Source: a bacterium (lineage in GTDB: Bacteria; Armatimonadota; Fimbriimonadia; Fimbriimonadales; GBS-DC). From it: 7,138 bases of DNA. Each line of letters opens with the position of its first letter. Position 1 is the stretch's first letter. The translations under genes were made by a program, and so were the position numbers. Below, one piece after another: positions 1 through 6,433 of the stretch. The notes under the pieces are model-generated. The model saw only the letters and a list, made by a program, of their open reading frames with translations. It was not told the DNA's origin and made no database searches. The stretch covers positions 1 to 7,138 of the forward strand of contig JARJMV020000006.1 of assembly GCA_029335935.2 (NCBI GenBank). The letters run 5' to 3'.

Positions 1-60
1 AAAAAATGGCAGGAAACTCCGAAAGGAGCGTGAATCTTATCGTGAACATCGGAGGTGCTT
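1..60 (+). other. Upstream flank of cmr1, possible tail of a preceding gene
   Basis: This short stretch precedes cmr1. Reading from base 1 gives KKWQETPKGA followed by a TGA stop at 31-33, which could be the end of an upstream gene 27 bases before the cmr1 ATG; ten residues are too few to identify it. The other two frames are also open across 1-60, so this reading is not forced. Bases 17-28 form a perfect 4-bp stem, CTCC/GGAG, closed by a GAAA (GNRA-type) tetraloop. No U-tract follows, so it does not look like an intrinsic terminator. I see no convincing -35/-10 promoter here, so the operon promoter is probably further upstream. Confidence 0.3.
51..55 (+). promoter_or_regulatory. Ribosome binding site that sets the cmr1 start
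   Basis: GGAGG lies five bases before the ATG at 61. An in-frame GTG at 55-57 would add two residues, but it overlaps the Shine-Dalgarno itself. ATG 61 is therefore the better start. Confidence 0.7.
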
Positions 61-1290
61 ATGCGGCGGAGCATTATCGATGCGCCTGAGTGGCAGGAGC
101 CTGCGAAACGAGAGACGCTCGAACTGGAGCTGGAACTGATAACGCCAATGTTCGGCGGGGGCTACCAAACGCGCGAAGTAGACCGTGTGCTGCTGATACG
201 CCCCGCGGCGATACGCGGACATCTGCGCTTCTGGTGGCGGGCGACGGCAGGGGCACAATACACCAACCCCCAATTGCTCTATCACGCTGAAGCGAACCTC
301 TGGGGCGGCGCAGCGGGGCAAGGTGAGGCGTCTGCTGGCAAAGCGTCGATACAGGTGGAAGTGACCAATCAAGGCAAGATAACCCCCTACGAAGACATCG
401 CGCCAGAATCGAAGCCGAAGGATGGACCCCTGCACGGCTATTTCCTATTCCCCTTCAGAGGGCAAGGCAACACGCCCGCCGCTTATGGGCTCACTGGCGT
501 CAAGTTCCGCCTGAAACTCGTCTTAGACGCCTCACTGAGCGCAGCGGAGAAACAATCGGTCAAGAACGCGCTCAAAGCGTGGATTACTTTCGGGGGCGTG
601 GGCGCACGCACACGACGAGGCTGCGGCGCACTACAACCAATAGGCGCACACGCTCAACAGTGGTTGCCACCCGCTGACCCCGAACAAAGGCAACAGTGGT
701 TTAGCAACCTGCTACCCGATATTCCCGAAGGACCTGACGCGATGCCCTCACTGTTCGGCGCACGATACCTCTTCGTCAAGACATCGGATGATCCCTTACA
801 AGTATGGGGCGAACTGGGCAGATTCTGGGCGCGATTCCGCAAAGGACACTTCAACGAAAATTACCAACCGATGAAGGGTGGTAAATGGGGCGACTACCGT
901 AAGGTACTCTGCCAGCTTTCTGGGTCGGAGAGCACGCTTCGATTGGCGAAACCTTACTTGGGGTTGCCTATCGTCTACCAAAAGCTCACGGGAGCTAACT
1001 TCCACGAGACGCTGGAACCTGCCGAGAGCGGGCGGATGGCGTCGCCTGTGATCCTCAAACCTGTCGCGTTCGCCGACCGTAGTATTGGCGGTCTCATCGC
1101 CGTGCTGAAGACGCCACTGCCTACAAAGATAAAAATCGACAGCAAATTCTACACTCTCGAGCCGCCCTCCAAAGACGACCAGGTGTTGGCGGCTCTGGGC
1201 GCAAACTCCGTGTTAGAGGCGGTCGTCAAGGCAGCGCAGCAACACTTTGTCAACAAGGTAAGTGTTTGCACGGTCGGGAGGCAGTCATGA
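61..1290 (+). CDS. cmr1: Type III-B CRISPR RAMP protein Cmr1
   Basis: Cmr1 (Cas7-like RAMP superfamily, 409 aa here) caps the Cmr backbone at the crRNA 3' end and contacts target RNA in the cytoplasm. Seen in the sequence: an N-terminal RAMP strand ITPMFGGG at residues 28-34; the Cmr1 signature IRPAAIRGHLRFWWRA at 46-61; a first glycine-rich loop FGGVGARTRRGCGAL at 177-191; and a second-domain motif RMASPVILKPV at 325-335. The two RAMP folds and the length fit the family. The start is ATG 61, set by GGAGG at 51-55. The 3' end overlaps cmr2 by four bases (ATGA). The last dozen or so residues are encoded over the cmr2 ribosome binding site and are probably not conserved. It is the first gene of the operon. 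No frameshift is seen. The identification is firm from signature motifs and gene order. Confidence 0.93.
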   Translation: MRRSIIDAPEWQEPAKRETLELELELITPMFGGGYQTREVDRVLLIRPAAIRGHLRFWWRATAGAQYTNPQLLYHAEANLWGGAAGQGEASAGKASIQVEVTNQGKITPYEDIAPESKPKDGPLHGYFLFPFRGQGNTPAAYGLTGVKFRLKLVLDASLSAAEKQSVKNALKAWITFGGVGARTRRGCGALQPIGAHAQQWLPPADPEQRQQWFSNLLPDIPEGPDAMPSLFGARYLFVKTSDDPLQVWGELGRFWARFRKGHFNENYQPMKGGKWGDYRKVLCQLSGSESTLRLAKPYLGLPIVYQKLTGANFHETLEPAESGRMASPVILKPVAFADRSIGGLIAVLKTPLPTKIKIDSKFYTLEPPSKDDQVLAALGANSVLEAVVKAAQQHFVNKVSVCTVGRQS

Positions 1291-2921
1291 AATATCTCAT
1301 GGGGATTGCCATCGGTCCAGTGCAGGAGTTCATCGCGGCAGCGCGGCGCACGGCAGACCTCACTGCTGGCTCAAGATTGCTCGTCGAGATAGCGCAGGCT
1401 GTTGCCCGAACTCTGAAAGGACGGGGGGCGACGCTTATCTTCCCAGCAGACTCGTGCACGACCGCGCCGAACAAGCTGCTCTGCATCGTCGAGGGCAAGC
1501 CGCACGAAATCGCCCCAATCGCCAAAGATGCCGCGCTGGAACACCTACGCGACCAGTGGGAGAAAGCCTACAGGCAGATGGATCCCAAAGTGCAGCAACT
1601 CATCGACACAAAGTTAGTGAACTGGCAACTGGAGAACTTTCTGGAGTTCTACGCGGCGTGGGTGCCACTGGAGGGGGTGCCCTATTCCGCGGCGCGCGAG
1701 CGATTGGAGCGCATCATGGCAGGTCGAAAAGCCCTACGCAACTTCCAACAGCCACACAAGTATCCTCGGCATCCCAAAAGCCCATTAGACCCCTCGATGG
1801 ATAGCGTGTTCTATACCGAGAAGCATGGGGAAGGCTTCAGTGCGCCCGATGCAGCACAAAAAGCCTCTAATCTGCGCCTCAAGCCACGCGAAACCTTAGA
1901 CGCTATCTCGCTCATTAAGCGCGCACTCGGACAACGCGATGTTCCCTCCACAGACAAAATCGCAGCCCGAGCCATTGAGTCCATCCTCCCTCAAGAAGCG
2001 CTGCACGACTACGATACCTTGCTGAGATGGCTAGACCGACTGGAAGATTATCACTTTGGCGACCTGCTGTTCCAAAGGAACTGGCGACCGCAGGGGGCGA
2101 ACCTCAGCGACGCAGACTACGCCGATATCGAGCAGTGCGCCAGCAACCTTCGGCGCGATCTGCACGAGCGTGGCATTCCGCAAGAGTCCCTCTCTTACTA
2201 CGCCATCCTTGTCGCTGACGGCGACCGCATGGGCGCGACGCTGAACCAGCTGCAAACGCCAGAACTGCATCGTAGTTTCTCGGATAAAGTAGCGCGCTTT
2301 GCTGAGCAGGCGAAAACTATCGTGGAGAGCCATCAAGGGCACTTAGTCTACTGCGGGGGCGACGATGTGCTGGCGTTGCTACCCACTAACTGTGCATTGA
2401 AGTGCGCTTATGAGCTGCGCCAAAAGTTCGCGCAGACCCTCGCAGATGTAATGCCCAACGGAAGCACGGCGACGCTCTCTGCAGGAATTGCTATTGTCCA
2501 CGCGATGGAGAACCTGCAGGTCGCCATCGGCTGGGCGCGCGAGGCGGAGCAGCAGGCAAAGCGCACACGCGATGCGCTTGCCGTCATCCGTCAACCCCGC
2601 AGCGGCGGCAGAAACTGCTACAGCGCGCCCTGGAGCCGCTACCCCGAGTGGGGACAGTGGATAAACGCCTTCCATCGCGGGTTGGCAGACAAGCTCCCCT
2701 ACGAGCTTCGCCAGCTGGCGCAGGAGTACCGCGCAATCAACCCGCCCGTCGAGGTGCTACGGGCGGAAGCAGCGCGCGTCCTCAAGCGTAAGCAGAAGCC
2801 CGATGAGACGCTCGCGATTCCCGAATGGATCCACTCGGTCGATGCGCTGGACGAGTTCGCTGAGATGTTACTAATCGCCCGATTTTTAGCCTCCTACAAA
2901 CCGAAGGAGACGCGACGATGA
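1287..2921 (+). CDS. cmr2: Cas10-family subunit Cmr2, cyclase-competent, without HD domain
   Basis: Cmr2/Cas10 is the large subunit of the type III-B complex. When target RNA binds, its palm domains convert ATP to cyclic oligoadenylate. The 544-aa protein begins directly in Palm1 (GPVQEFIAAARRTADLTAG at 10-28). A middle region (about 160-290) follows, then Palm2 with DGD at 311-313 and GGDD at 357-360 within YCGGDDVLALLP. LSAGIAIVHAMENL follows at 398-410, and a helical C-terminal domain covers about 450-544. The N-terminal HD nuclease domain of long Cmr2 proteins (the Pyrococcus furiosus protein is about 870 aa) is absent. No CxxC pair lies between 160 and 290, where a zinc ribbon often sits; LKPRETLDAISLIKR at 198-212 occupies that place. 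ATG 1287 follows GGGAGG at 1276-1281 with five-base spacing, which beats the in-frame TTG at 1266. Both ends overlap neighbours by four bases. Confidence 0.95.
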   Translation: MKYLMGIAIGPVQEFIAAARRTADLTAGSRLLVEIAQAVARTLKGRGATLIFPADSCTTAPNKLLCIVEGKPHEIAPIAKDAALEHLRDQWEKAYRQMDPKVQQLIDTKLVNWQLENFLEFYAAWVPLEGVPYSAARERLERIMAGRKALRNFQQPHKYPRHPKSPLDPSMDSVFYTEKHGEGFSAPDAAQKASNLRLKPRETLDAISLIKRALGQRDVPSTDKIAARAIESILPQEALHDYDTLLRWLDRLEDYHFGDLLFQRNWRPQGANLSDADYADIEQCASNLRRDLHERGIPQESLSYYAILVADGDRMGATLNQLQTPELHRSFSDKVARFAEQAKTIVESHQGHLVYCGGDDVLALLPTNCALKCAYELRQKFAQTLADVMPNGSTATLSAGIAIVHAMENLQVAIGWAREAEQQAKRTRDALAVIRQPRSGGRNCYSAPWSRYPEWGQWINAFHRGLADKLPYELRQLAQEYRAINPPVEVLRAEAARVLKRKQKPDETLAIPEWIHSVDALDEFAEMLLIARFLASYKPKETRR

Positions 2922-4117
2922 GCTGGAAGACAGTGCGCATTCGCGCGTTGGATAGTTTGCTGTTTCGTGACGGGCGTCCGTTCGCTGCCGAGTCGGGCGC
3001 GCTGACCGCGCGGAGCCTACCTATCCCGATGCCGAACACGATTGCAGGGTTCCTGCGCACGCTGATAGGCGAACGCAAGGGGCTGAACTGGGAAGAGATC
3101 GCGCGCGAAGGCGTCAGCTGGGAGCCTGCAGTGCGCGGACCGCTGCCGATGCTCGATGAAGAGTTTGTGCTACCCGCCCCCGCCGACGCGCTCGTGCTTC
3201 CCGGCGGAGCGGAGGGCGACCCGCCGCGCGTGCGGCGGCTCCTGCCCGAAACGCTGCGCGACGGCGAGGGATGCGACCTGCCCGAATATCACCCCGGATT
3301 GCGCCCCTTAGTCGCTCCTACCAACGAGAAACCAGCGTCTGGCTATGCCTTCTGGCGGTGGGAAGAGTTGCAGGCGTGGCTGCTGGGCAATACGCCCGAC
3401 CGCCTAACGCGCATCGCACTACCCGAAGTCGACCGCCGTACCCATGTGGGCATCGACCCCCACACAGGCACTGCCGACGAGGGCAAGCTCTACACGGTCG
3501 AGTACCGCACCTACGAAAGCTTGCAGGCGCGCGAGGACAGGCTGACCCTCTCAGAGTGGAGCCTCGTCGCGCAGGTGCAGACCGATAGTCAAATTGCGGG
3601 CGTGGGCGCGCTGGGCGGCGAGCGGCGAATGGCATATGTGGAGCCGTATGACCGCTGGCTGGAGTGCCCCGAACCGCTACAGCGCGCGCTACAGAACGCC
3701 CGCTATGTGCGGATGTACCTCGCAACGCCCGCCATCTTCACCCATGGCTGGATGCCGGGCTGGGTCCGCAAGGAGAACGGCGGCGGCACGCCCCACCTTA
3801 TCGGTACACCGCCAGGGCTGAACGGCATCGCCCTGCGCCTGGTCGCCGCCGCCGTGCCCCGCCGCGTTGCAGTGAGCGGATGGAACCTGCGCATCGACTG
3901 CTACGGACCAAAGCCCGTGCGCTGGTGCGCGCCCGCTGGCTCCGTCTACTTCTTCGAAGTGGTCGACGGCGGCGCAACCCCGTTGACCACCGAAGGCTGG
4001 CTAATGTCTGTCAGCGACCGCATAGAACAAACCGGAGGCCCCGATAACAGCGATCGCGAGGCAGGCTTTGGACTTGCGCTCTGGGGCGTGTGGAATCCAC
4101 CTCAAGGAGGTCTATGA
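2918..4117 (+). CDS. cmr3: Type III-B CRISPR RAMP protein Cmr3
   Basis: Cmr3 is a Cas5-like RAMP protein that pairs with Cmr2 at the foot of the complex and binds the 5' handle of the crRNA. The 399-aa product has the family N-terminus IRALDSLLFRDGRPFAAESG (8-27) followed by ARSLPIPMPNTIAGFLRT (31-48). The central signature is RRTHVGIDPHTGTADEGKLYT (173-193). A glycine-rich segment VGALGGERRMA spans 229-239, and the C-terminal RAMP strand EAGFGLALWGVW spans 381-392. The length is toward the upper end for the family. The start ATG 2918 overlaps the cmr2 stop (ATGA) and follows AAGGAG at 2904-2909. Its 3' part (3959-3990) contains an inverted repeat that could fold in mRNA. The reading frame is intact. 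Motifs and position between cmr2 and cmr4 make the identification firm. Confidence 0.93.
   Translation: MSWKTVRIRALDSLLFRDGRPFAAESGALTARSLPIPMPNTIAGFLRTLIGERKGLNWEEIAREGVSWEPAVRGPLPMLDEEFVLPAPADALVLPGGAEGDPPRVRRLLPETLRDGEGCDLPEYHPGLRPLVAPTNEKPASGYAFWRWEELQAWLLGNTPDRLTRIALPEVDRRTHVGIDPHTGTADEGKLYTVEYRTYESLQAREDRLTLSEWSLVAQVQTDSQIAGVGALGGERRMAYVEPYDRWLECPEPLQRALQNARYVRMYLATPAIFTHGWMPGWVRKENGGGTPHLIGTPPGLNGIALRLVAAAVPRRVAVSGWNLRIDCYGPKPVRWCAPAGSVYFFEVVDGGATPLTTEGWLMSVSDRIEQTGGPDNSDREAGFGLALWGVWNPPQGGL
3959..3990 (+). other. Inverted repeat (potential mRNA stem-loop) inside cmr3
   Basis: GTGGTCGACGG at 3959-3969 can pair with CCGTTGACCAC at 3980-3990, giving an 11-bp stem with one G-U pair and a 10-base loop. 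It lies inside cmr3, encoding about residues 348-358, and ends roughly 125 bases before the cmr4 start. No T-tract follows, so it is not an intrinsic terminator. It may be a chance product of GC-rich coding sequence, or it may affect mRNA decay or translation locally. Confidence 0.3.
4104..4110 (+). promoter_or_regulatory. Strong ribosome binding site of cmr4
   Basis: AAGGAGG is the longest uninterrupted anti-Shine-Dalgarno match among the operon's junctions. Two consecutive ATG codons follow at 4114 and 4117. Spacing is three bases to the first and six to the second, so 4117 is the more likely start. Confidence 0.7.
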
Positions 4118-4935
4118 TGAAGGAGACAAAACTGATATTCCTGCACGCGCTGACGCCGCTGCATGTCGGCACAGGGCAAGCGGTGGCGAATGTCGACCTA
4201 CCTATCGCCCGCGAAAAGGCGACCGGCTTCCCGATTGTGCCCGCCTCCGCGTTCAAAGGCGTGCTACGCGACCACTACTCCAACAATCCCGATGTGTCTC
4301 CAGCGTTCGGCACAACCGAGTCGGCAGGTAGCTGGATGTTCACCGACTTGCGAATCCTCTGCTTGCCCGTGCGCAGCTTCTACGGCGTGTTCGCCTATGT
4401 CACCTGCCCTCTAATCCTCAGTCGCTTGCAGCGCACGGCAAACGCGCTGGGCACGAAAGAAATCACCGATTTCGATATCGAGGTGCCCCCTTTGGAGGTC
4501 GCAGCACCCCACGAAACACAGATTTGTCATCAACATCAGGTCTTTTTGGAAGATATCGATCTGCGCGGCAACTCAGGTCTTACAGATAGCGCGCATAAGA
4601 TTGCGCAGACAATTGCAGGTTGGGTGTTTCCCGAAGGTGAGCGTAATACTTTTATCAAGCGTTTCGCGATAGTCTCCAACGAGACCTTCAGCTTTCTCAG
4701 CGAGACGGCGACCGAGATTATCGCGCGTGTACGCTTGGAAGACGATGTGAAGACCGTTGCTCAGGGCGGTTTATGGTACGAGGAGACAGTACCCGCCGAG
4801 GCAATATTCTACGGGTTCGTTGTGAGTGCGTCCGATTCGGCGTCGCTGAGCAAATTGCAGGAAGTCGGTCTGATTCAAATCGGCGGCGACGCAACCATCG
4901 GACGCGGAATCTGCAGGGTGGTGATGCAGCCATGA
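4117..4935 (+). CDS. cmr4: Type III-B backbone RNase Cmr4 (Cas7 family)
   Basis: Cmr4 is the Cas7-type backbone subunit. It is present in several copies along the crRNA and cuts bound target RNA at about six-nucleotide intervals. The 272-aa product shows LTPLHVGTG (12-20), then VDLPIAREKATGFPIVPASAFKGVLRD (26-52; key residues D27, R32, K47). D27 sits in the same VDLP context as the catalytic Asp26 of P. furiosus Cmr4, so RNase activity should be intact. PVRSFYGVFAYVTCP spans 84-98, and the C-terminal glycine loop IGGDATIGRG spans 255-264. ATG 4117 is chosen on Shine-Dalgarno spacing. ATG 4114, one codon earlier, would give an ATGA overlap with cmr3; the chosen start still touches the cmr3 stop (TGATG). 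The 3' end overlaps cmr5 by four bases. Confidence 0.95.
   Translation: MKETKLIFLHALTPLHVGTGQAVANVDLPIAREKATGFPIVPASAFKGVLRDHYSNNPDVSPAFGTTESAGSWMFTDLRILCLPVRSFYGVFAYVTCPLILSRLQRTANALGTKEITDFDIEVPPLEVAAPHETQICHQHQVFLEDIDLRGNSGLTDSAHKIAQTIAGWVFPEGERNTFIKRFAIVSNETFSFLSETATEIIARVRLEDDVKTVAQGGLWYEETVPAEAIFYGFVVSASDSASLSKLQEVGLIQIGGDATIGRGICRVVMQP
4917..4925 (+). promoter_or_regulatory. Extended ribosome binding site of cmr5, inside cmr4
   Basis: GGTGGTGAT matches the extended anti-Shine-Dalgarno complement GGAGGTGAT at eight of nine bases. It ends six bases before the cmr5 ATG at 4932. It lies within the last codons of cmr4, so ribosomes finishing cmr4 would cover it. Confidence 0.5.
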
Positions 4936-5345
4936 CCCGTACCGAGTCGCAGAGGGCGATGCAGCAAGCGCTTGAGCTGGTGCAACAGGTCTGCAAGGAG
5001 AACGACGAGGTCAAGAAAATCTACGGCGGGCTGTGCCACGACTTCCCCATCCTAACGCGCACCTGCGGGTTGTGCCAAGCGATTGCCTTCTCCGCCGACA
5101 AAGCGCAAAGCGACGGCTCCGCGCGCGCCGAGGCGCATCAGCTCCTACTGAAGCATATAGGGCAGATACTGGGCGTTCCAACGAACGGCACGGGCGGCGC
5201 AGATGACCCGCTCCTGAAACACATCGCTGAGGCGGAGGCGATGCAATATATGCTCTATACACGCAAAGTGCTGTATGCTTGGGTCTACTTCAAGCGGTTT
5301 GCGGTCTCGATTCTGGGCGTTGAGACAGGAGGGAACCGAGAATGA
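4932..5345 (+). CDS. cmr5: Type III-B small subunit Cmr5 (Cas11 family)
   Basis: Cmr5 is the small, all-helical Cas11-type subunit that forms the second filament of the complex along Cmr4 and helps seat target RNA; it has no catalytic role. The 137-aa product is within the usual range. Family features seen: an N-terminal helix TRTESQRAMQQALELVQQV (2-20); the conserved YGGLCHDFPILTRTCGLCQAIAF segment (31-53; key residues Y31, G32, P39, G46 and Q49); a helix EAHQLLLKHIGQIL (67-80); and the C-terminal AWVYFKRFAVSIL (116-128). Several cysteines (21, 35, 45, 48) are present; C45 and C48 form a CxxC, but I see no second pair to make a metal site. The gene starts inside the last codons of cmr4 and ends overlapping cmr6, both by ATGA. 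Position and motifs agree. Confidence 0.92.
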   Translation: MTRTESQRAMQQALELVQQVCKENDEVKKIYGGLCHDFPILTRTCGLCQAIAFSADKAQSDGSARAEAHQLLLKHIGQILGVPTNGTGGADDPLLKHIAEAEAMQYMLYTRKVLYAWVYFKRFAVSILGVETGGNRE

Positions 5346-6424
5346 AGCGACAACAGGGCATCCCCGCGCGGCGCACCGCGCTGCAAAGCCTGCAGATTGG
5401 CAAGGAAACCCACGCAGGCTTAGCACTGCAACGCTATCTGGAGGCGCACAAGCCTAAAGACCGTGACAACCAGCAAACGATGCCAGAGGAAACGCTGCTG
5501 GACTCTGTGGCCAATGTGAGAGCTTCGGAAGTCTATTTGCGTGCTTGGCAACGCTGGGAGGCGTTGGCTCAGACAAAGCCATCCGACCGCGCTCGCGCCT
5601 ACTTTACCCTGACCGCCGCCGCTCCTATCGCCATCGGGTTGGGCAACGCCAGCCCGTTGGAAGTGGGATTGACGCTCCATCACACCTACGGTATGCCTGT
5701 TATTCCAGGCTCCGCGCTCAAAGGCTTGTGCCGTCGTGGAGCAAGGCTACTAATGCACGAAAACAAGATTGACCTTAAGGCTGTCGATTACATGTTTGGC
5801 ACAGGCGGCGACATGAGCGCGGCGGTAGGCGCTGTGGTCTTCTACGATGCTTGGTACGCCCCCCGCTCAGTCAGCGGCGCGCCCTTCCACCGCGATGTGA
5901 TTACCGTGCATCACCCACAATACTACAGCTCAGGCGGCGCGAAATTCCCTACGGACTTCGATGACCCCAATCCTGTGCCGTTTCTGGTCATCAAGCCCGG
6001 CGCGCAGTTCCTGTTCGTGTTAGACGCGCCCACAGTGGAATGGGCACACTTTGCCGAGAAACTACTGCGCTGGTGTCTGTGCAACCTCGGCGTCGGCGCG
6101 AAGACCAACGCGGGCTACGGCTACTTCGATCCAAAAGAGAGCTCACAAGCCTCGTCCCCATCGACAGCGTTCCAGACCGAGCAAGAAGTGTGGCGATCCG
6201 CACACATCACTTGGAACCCTGGCAAACAGGAAATCCAAGCCACGAACCCCCAAAACCCACAGCAACGCGCTGCGGCGCAGGGGGCTGAGGCGCAGAAACT
6301 CCTCAGTGGACTGCCCGACGCAGCGGTGCAACGGTTCAAAGAGGTTAAGCGGCTGAAAGCCGATGTGCAGGTGCAACGCTTGGGCAACATGATTAAGATT
6401 GTGCGCATCACCCCTACAGAATAG
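5342..6424 (+). CDS. cmr6: Type III-B CRISPR RAMP protein Cmr6 with C-terminal extension
   Basis: Cmr6 is a Cas7-like RAMP protein at the head of the complex near the crRNA 3' end, next to Cmr1. The 360-aa product has a basic N-terminal arm with THAGLALQRYL (23-33). The core signature follows: IAIGLGNASPLEVGLTL (96-112) and YGMPVIPGSALKGLCRRGARL (116-136; key residues P119, G123, K127, G128). FGTGG spans 152-156, VITVHHPQYY 186-195, and the glycine loop LGVGAKTNAGYGYF 249-262. A simple Cmr6 would end near here, but about 98 residues remain: a Ser/Gln-rich linker (263-281), then a segment predicted by eye to be strands and a helix (HITWNPGKQEIQA 288-300; VQVQRLGNMIKIVRI 342-356). ATG 5342 overlaps the cmr5 stop and follows AGGAGGG at 5327-5333. 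It ends with TAG, the only non-TGA stop in the operon. Confidence 0.93.
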   Translation: MKRQQGIPARRTALQSLQIGKETHAGLALQRYLEAHKPKDRDNQQTMPEETLLDSVANVRASEVYLRAWQRWEALAQTKPSDRARAYFTLTAAAPIAIGLGNASPLEVGLTLHHTYGMPVIPGSALKGLCRRGARLLMHENKIDLKAVDYMFGTGGDMSAAVGAVVFYDAWYAPRSVSGAPFHRDVITVHHPQYYSSGGAKFPTDFDDPNPVPFLVIKPGAQFLFVLDAPTVEWAHFAEKLLRWCLCNLGVGAKTNAGYGYFDPKESSQASSPSTAFQTEQEVWRSAHITWNPGKQEIQATNPQNPQQRAAAQGAEAQKLLSGLPDAAVQRFKEVKRLKADVQVQRLGNMIKIVRITPTE

Positions 6425-6427
6425 GAG
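6423..6427 (+). promoter_or_regulatory. Ribosome binding site of the CARF gene, overlapping the cmr6 stop
   Basis: AGGAG uses the last two bases of the cmr6 TAG stop (6422-6424) and lies six bases before ATG 6434. Ribosomes terminating on cmr6 would sit on this site, which suggests coupling of the seventh gene to the Cmr operon. Confidence 0.6.
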
Positions 6428-6433
6428 ACGACC

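Noticed and set aside
37..435. 132-codon minus-strand open frame opposite cmr1
   Set aside because: It is very rich in Arg, Leu and Phe without a convincing domain. It is the antisense shadow of the cmr1 N-terminal signature region.
1266..1286. Alternative TTG start for cmr2, seven codons upstream
   Set aside because: The GGGAGG Shine-Dalgarno at 1276-1281 lies downstream of it, ideally spaced for ATG 1287. The added residues do not resemble the family N-terminus.
1262..1804. 180-codon plus-strand open frame overlapping the start of cmr2
   Set aside because: It lies in a different frame from cmr2, with low-complexity, Arg/Gly/Ala-rich sequence and no family signature. The cmr2 frame here carries the Palm1 motifs.
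2004..2009. His-Asp dipeptide (residues 240-241) in Cmr2 as a possible HD nuclease motif
   Set aside because: It lies between the palm domains, not at the N-terminus, and lacks the other histidines and aspartates of an HD fold around it. It is a chance dipeptide.
3318..3725. 135-codon open frame on the minus strand opposite cmr3
   Set aside because: Its product is Arg/Ala/Pro-rich with no recognisable motif, as expected from the complement of GC-rich coding sequence. It lies wholly under the well-supported cmr3.
4537..4585. Repeated CAGGTCTT octamer within cmr4
   Set aside because: There are two copies only, of eight bases, in coding sequence, with no regular spacing or further copies. This is not a CRISPR array or a meaningful repeat.
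4480..4720. Apparently more AT-rich middle section of cmr4, as a possible insertion or transfer boundary
   Set aside because: The protein there still follows the expected Cmr4 pattern (VFLEDIDL, FAIVSNETFSFL, ATEIIARVRL), with no frame break or flanking repeats. The shift is within normal variation.
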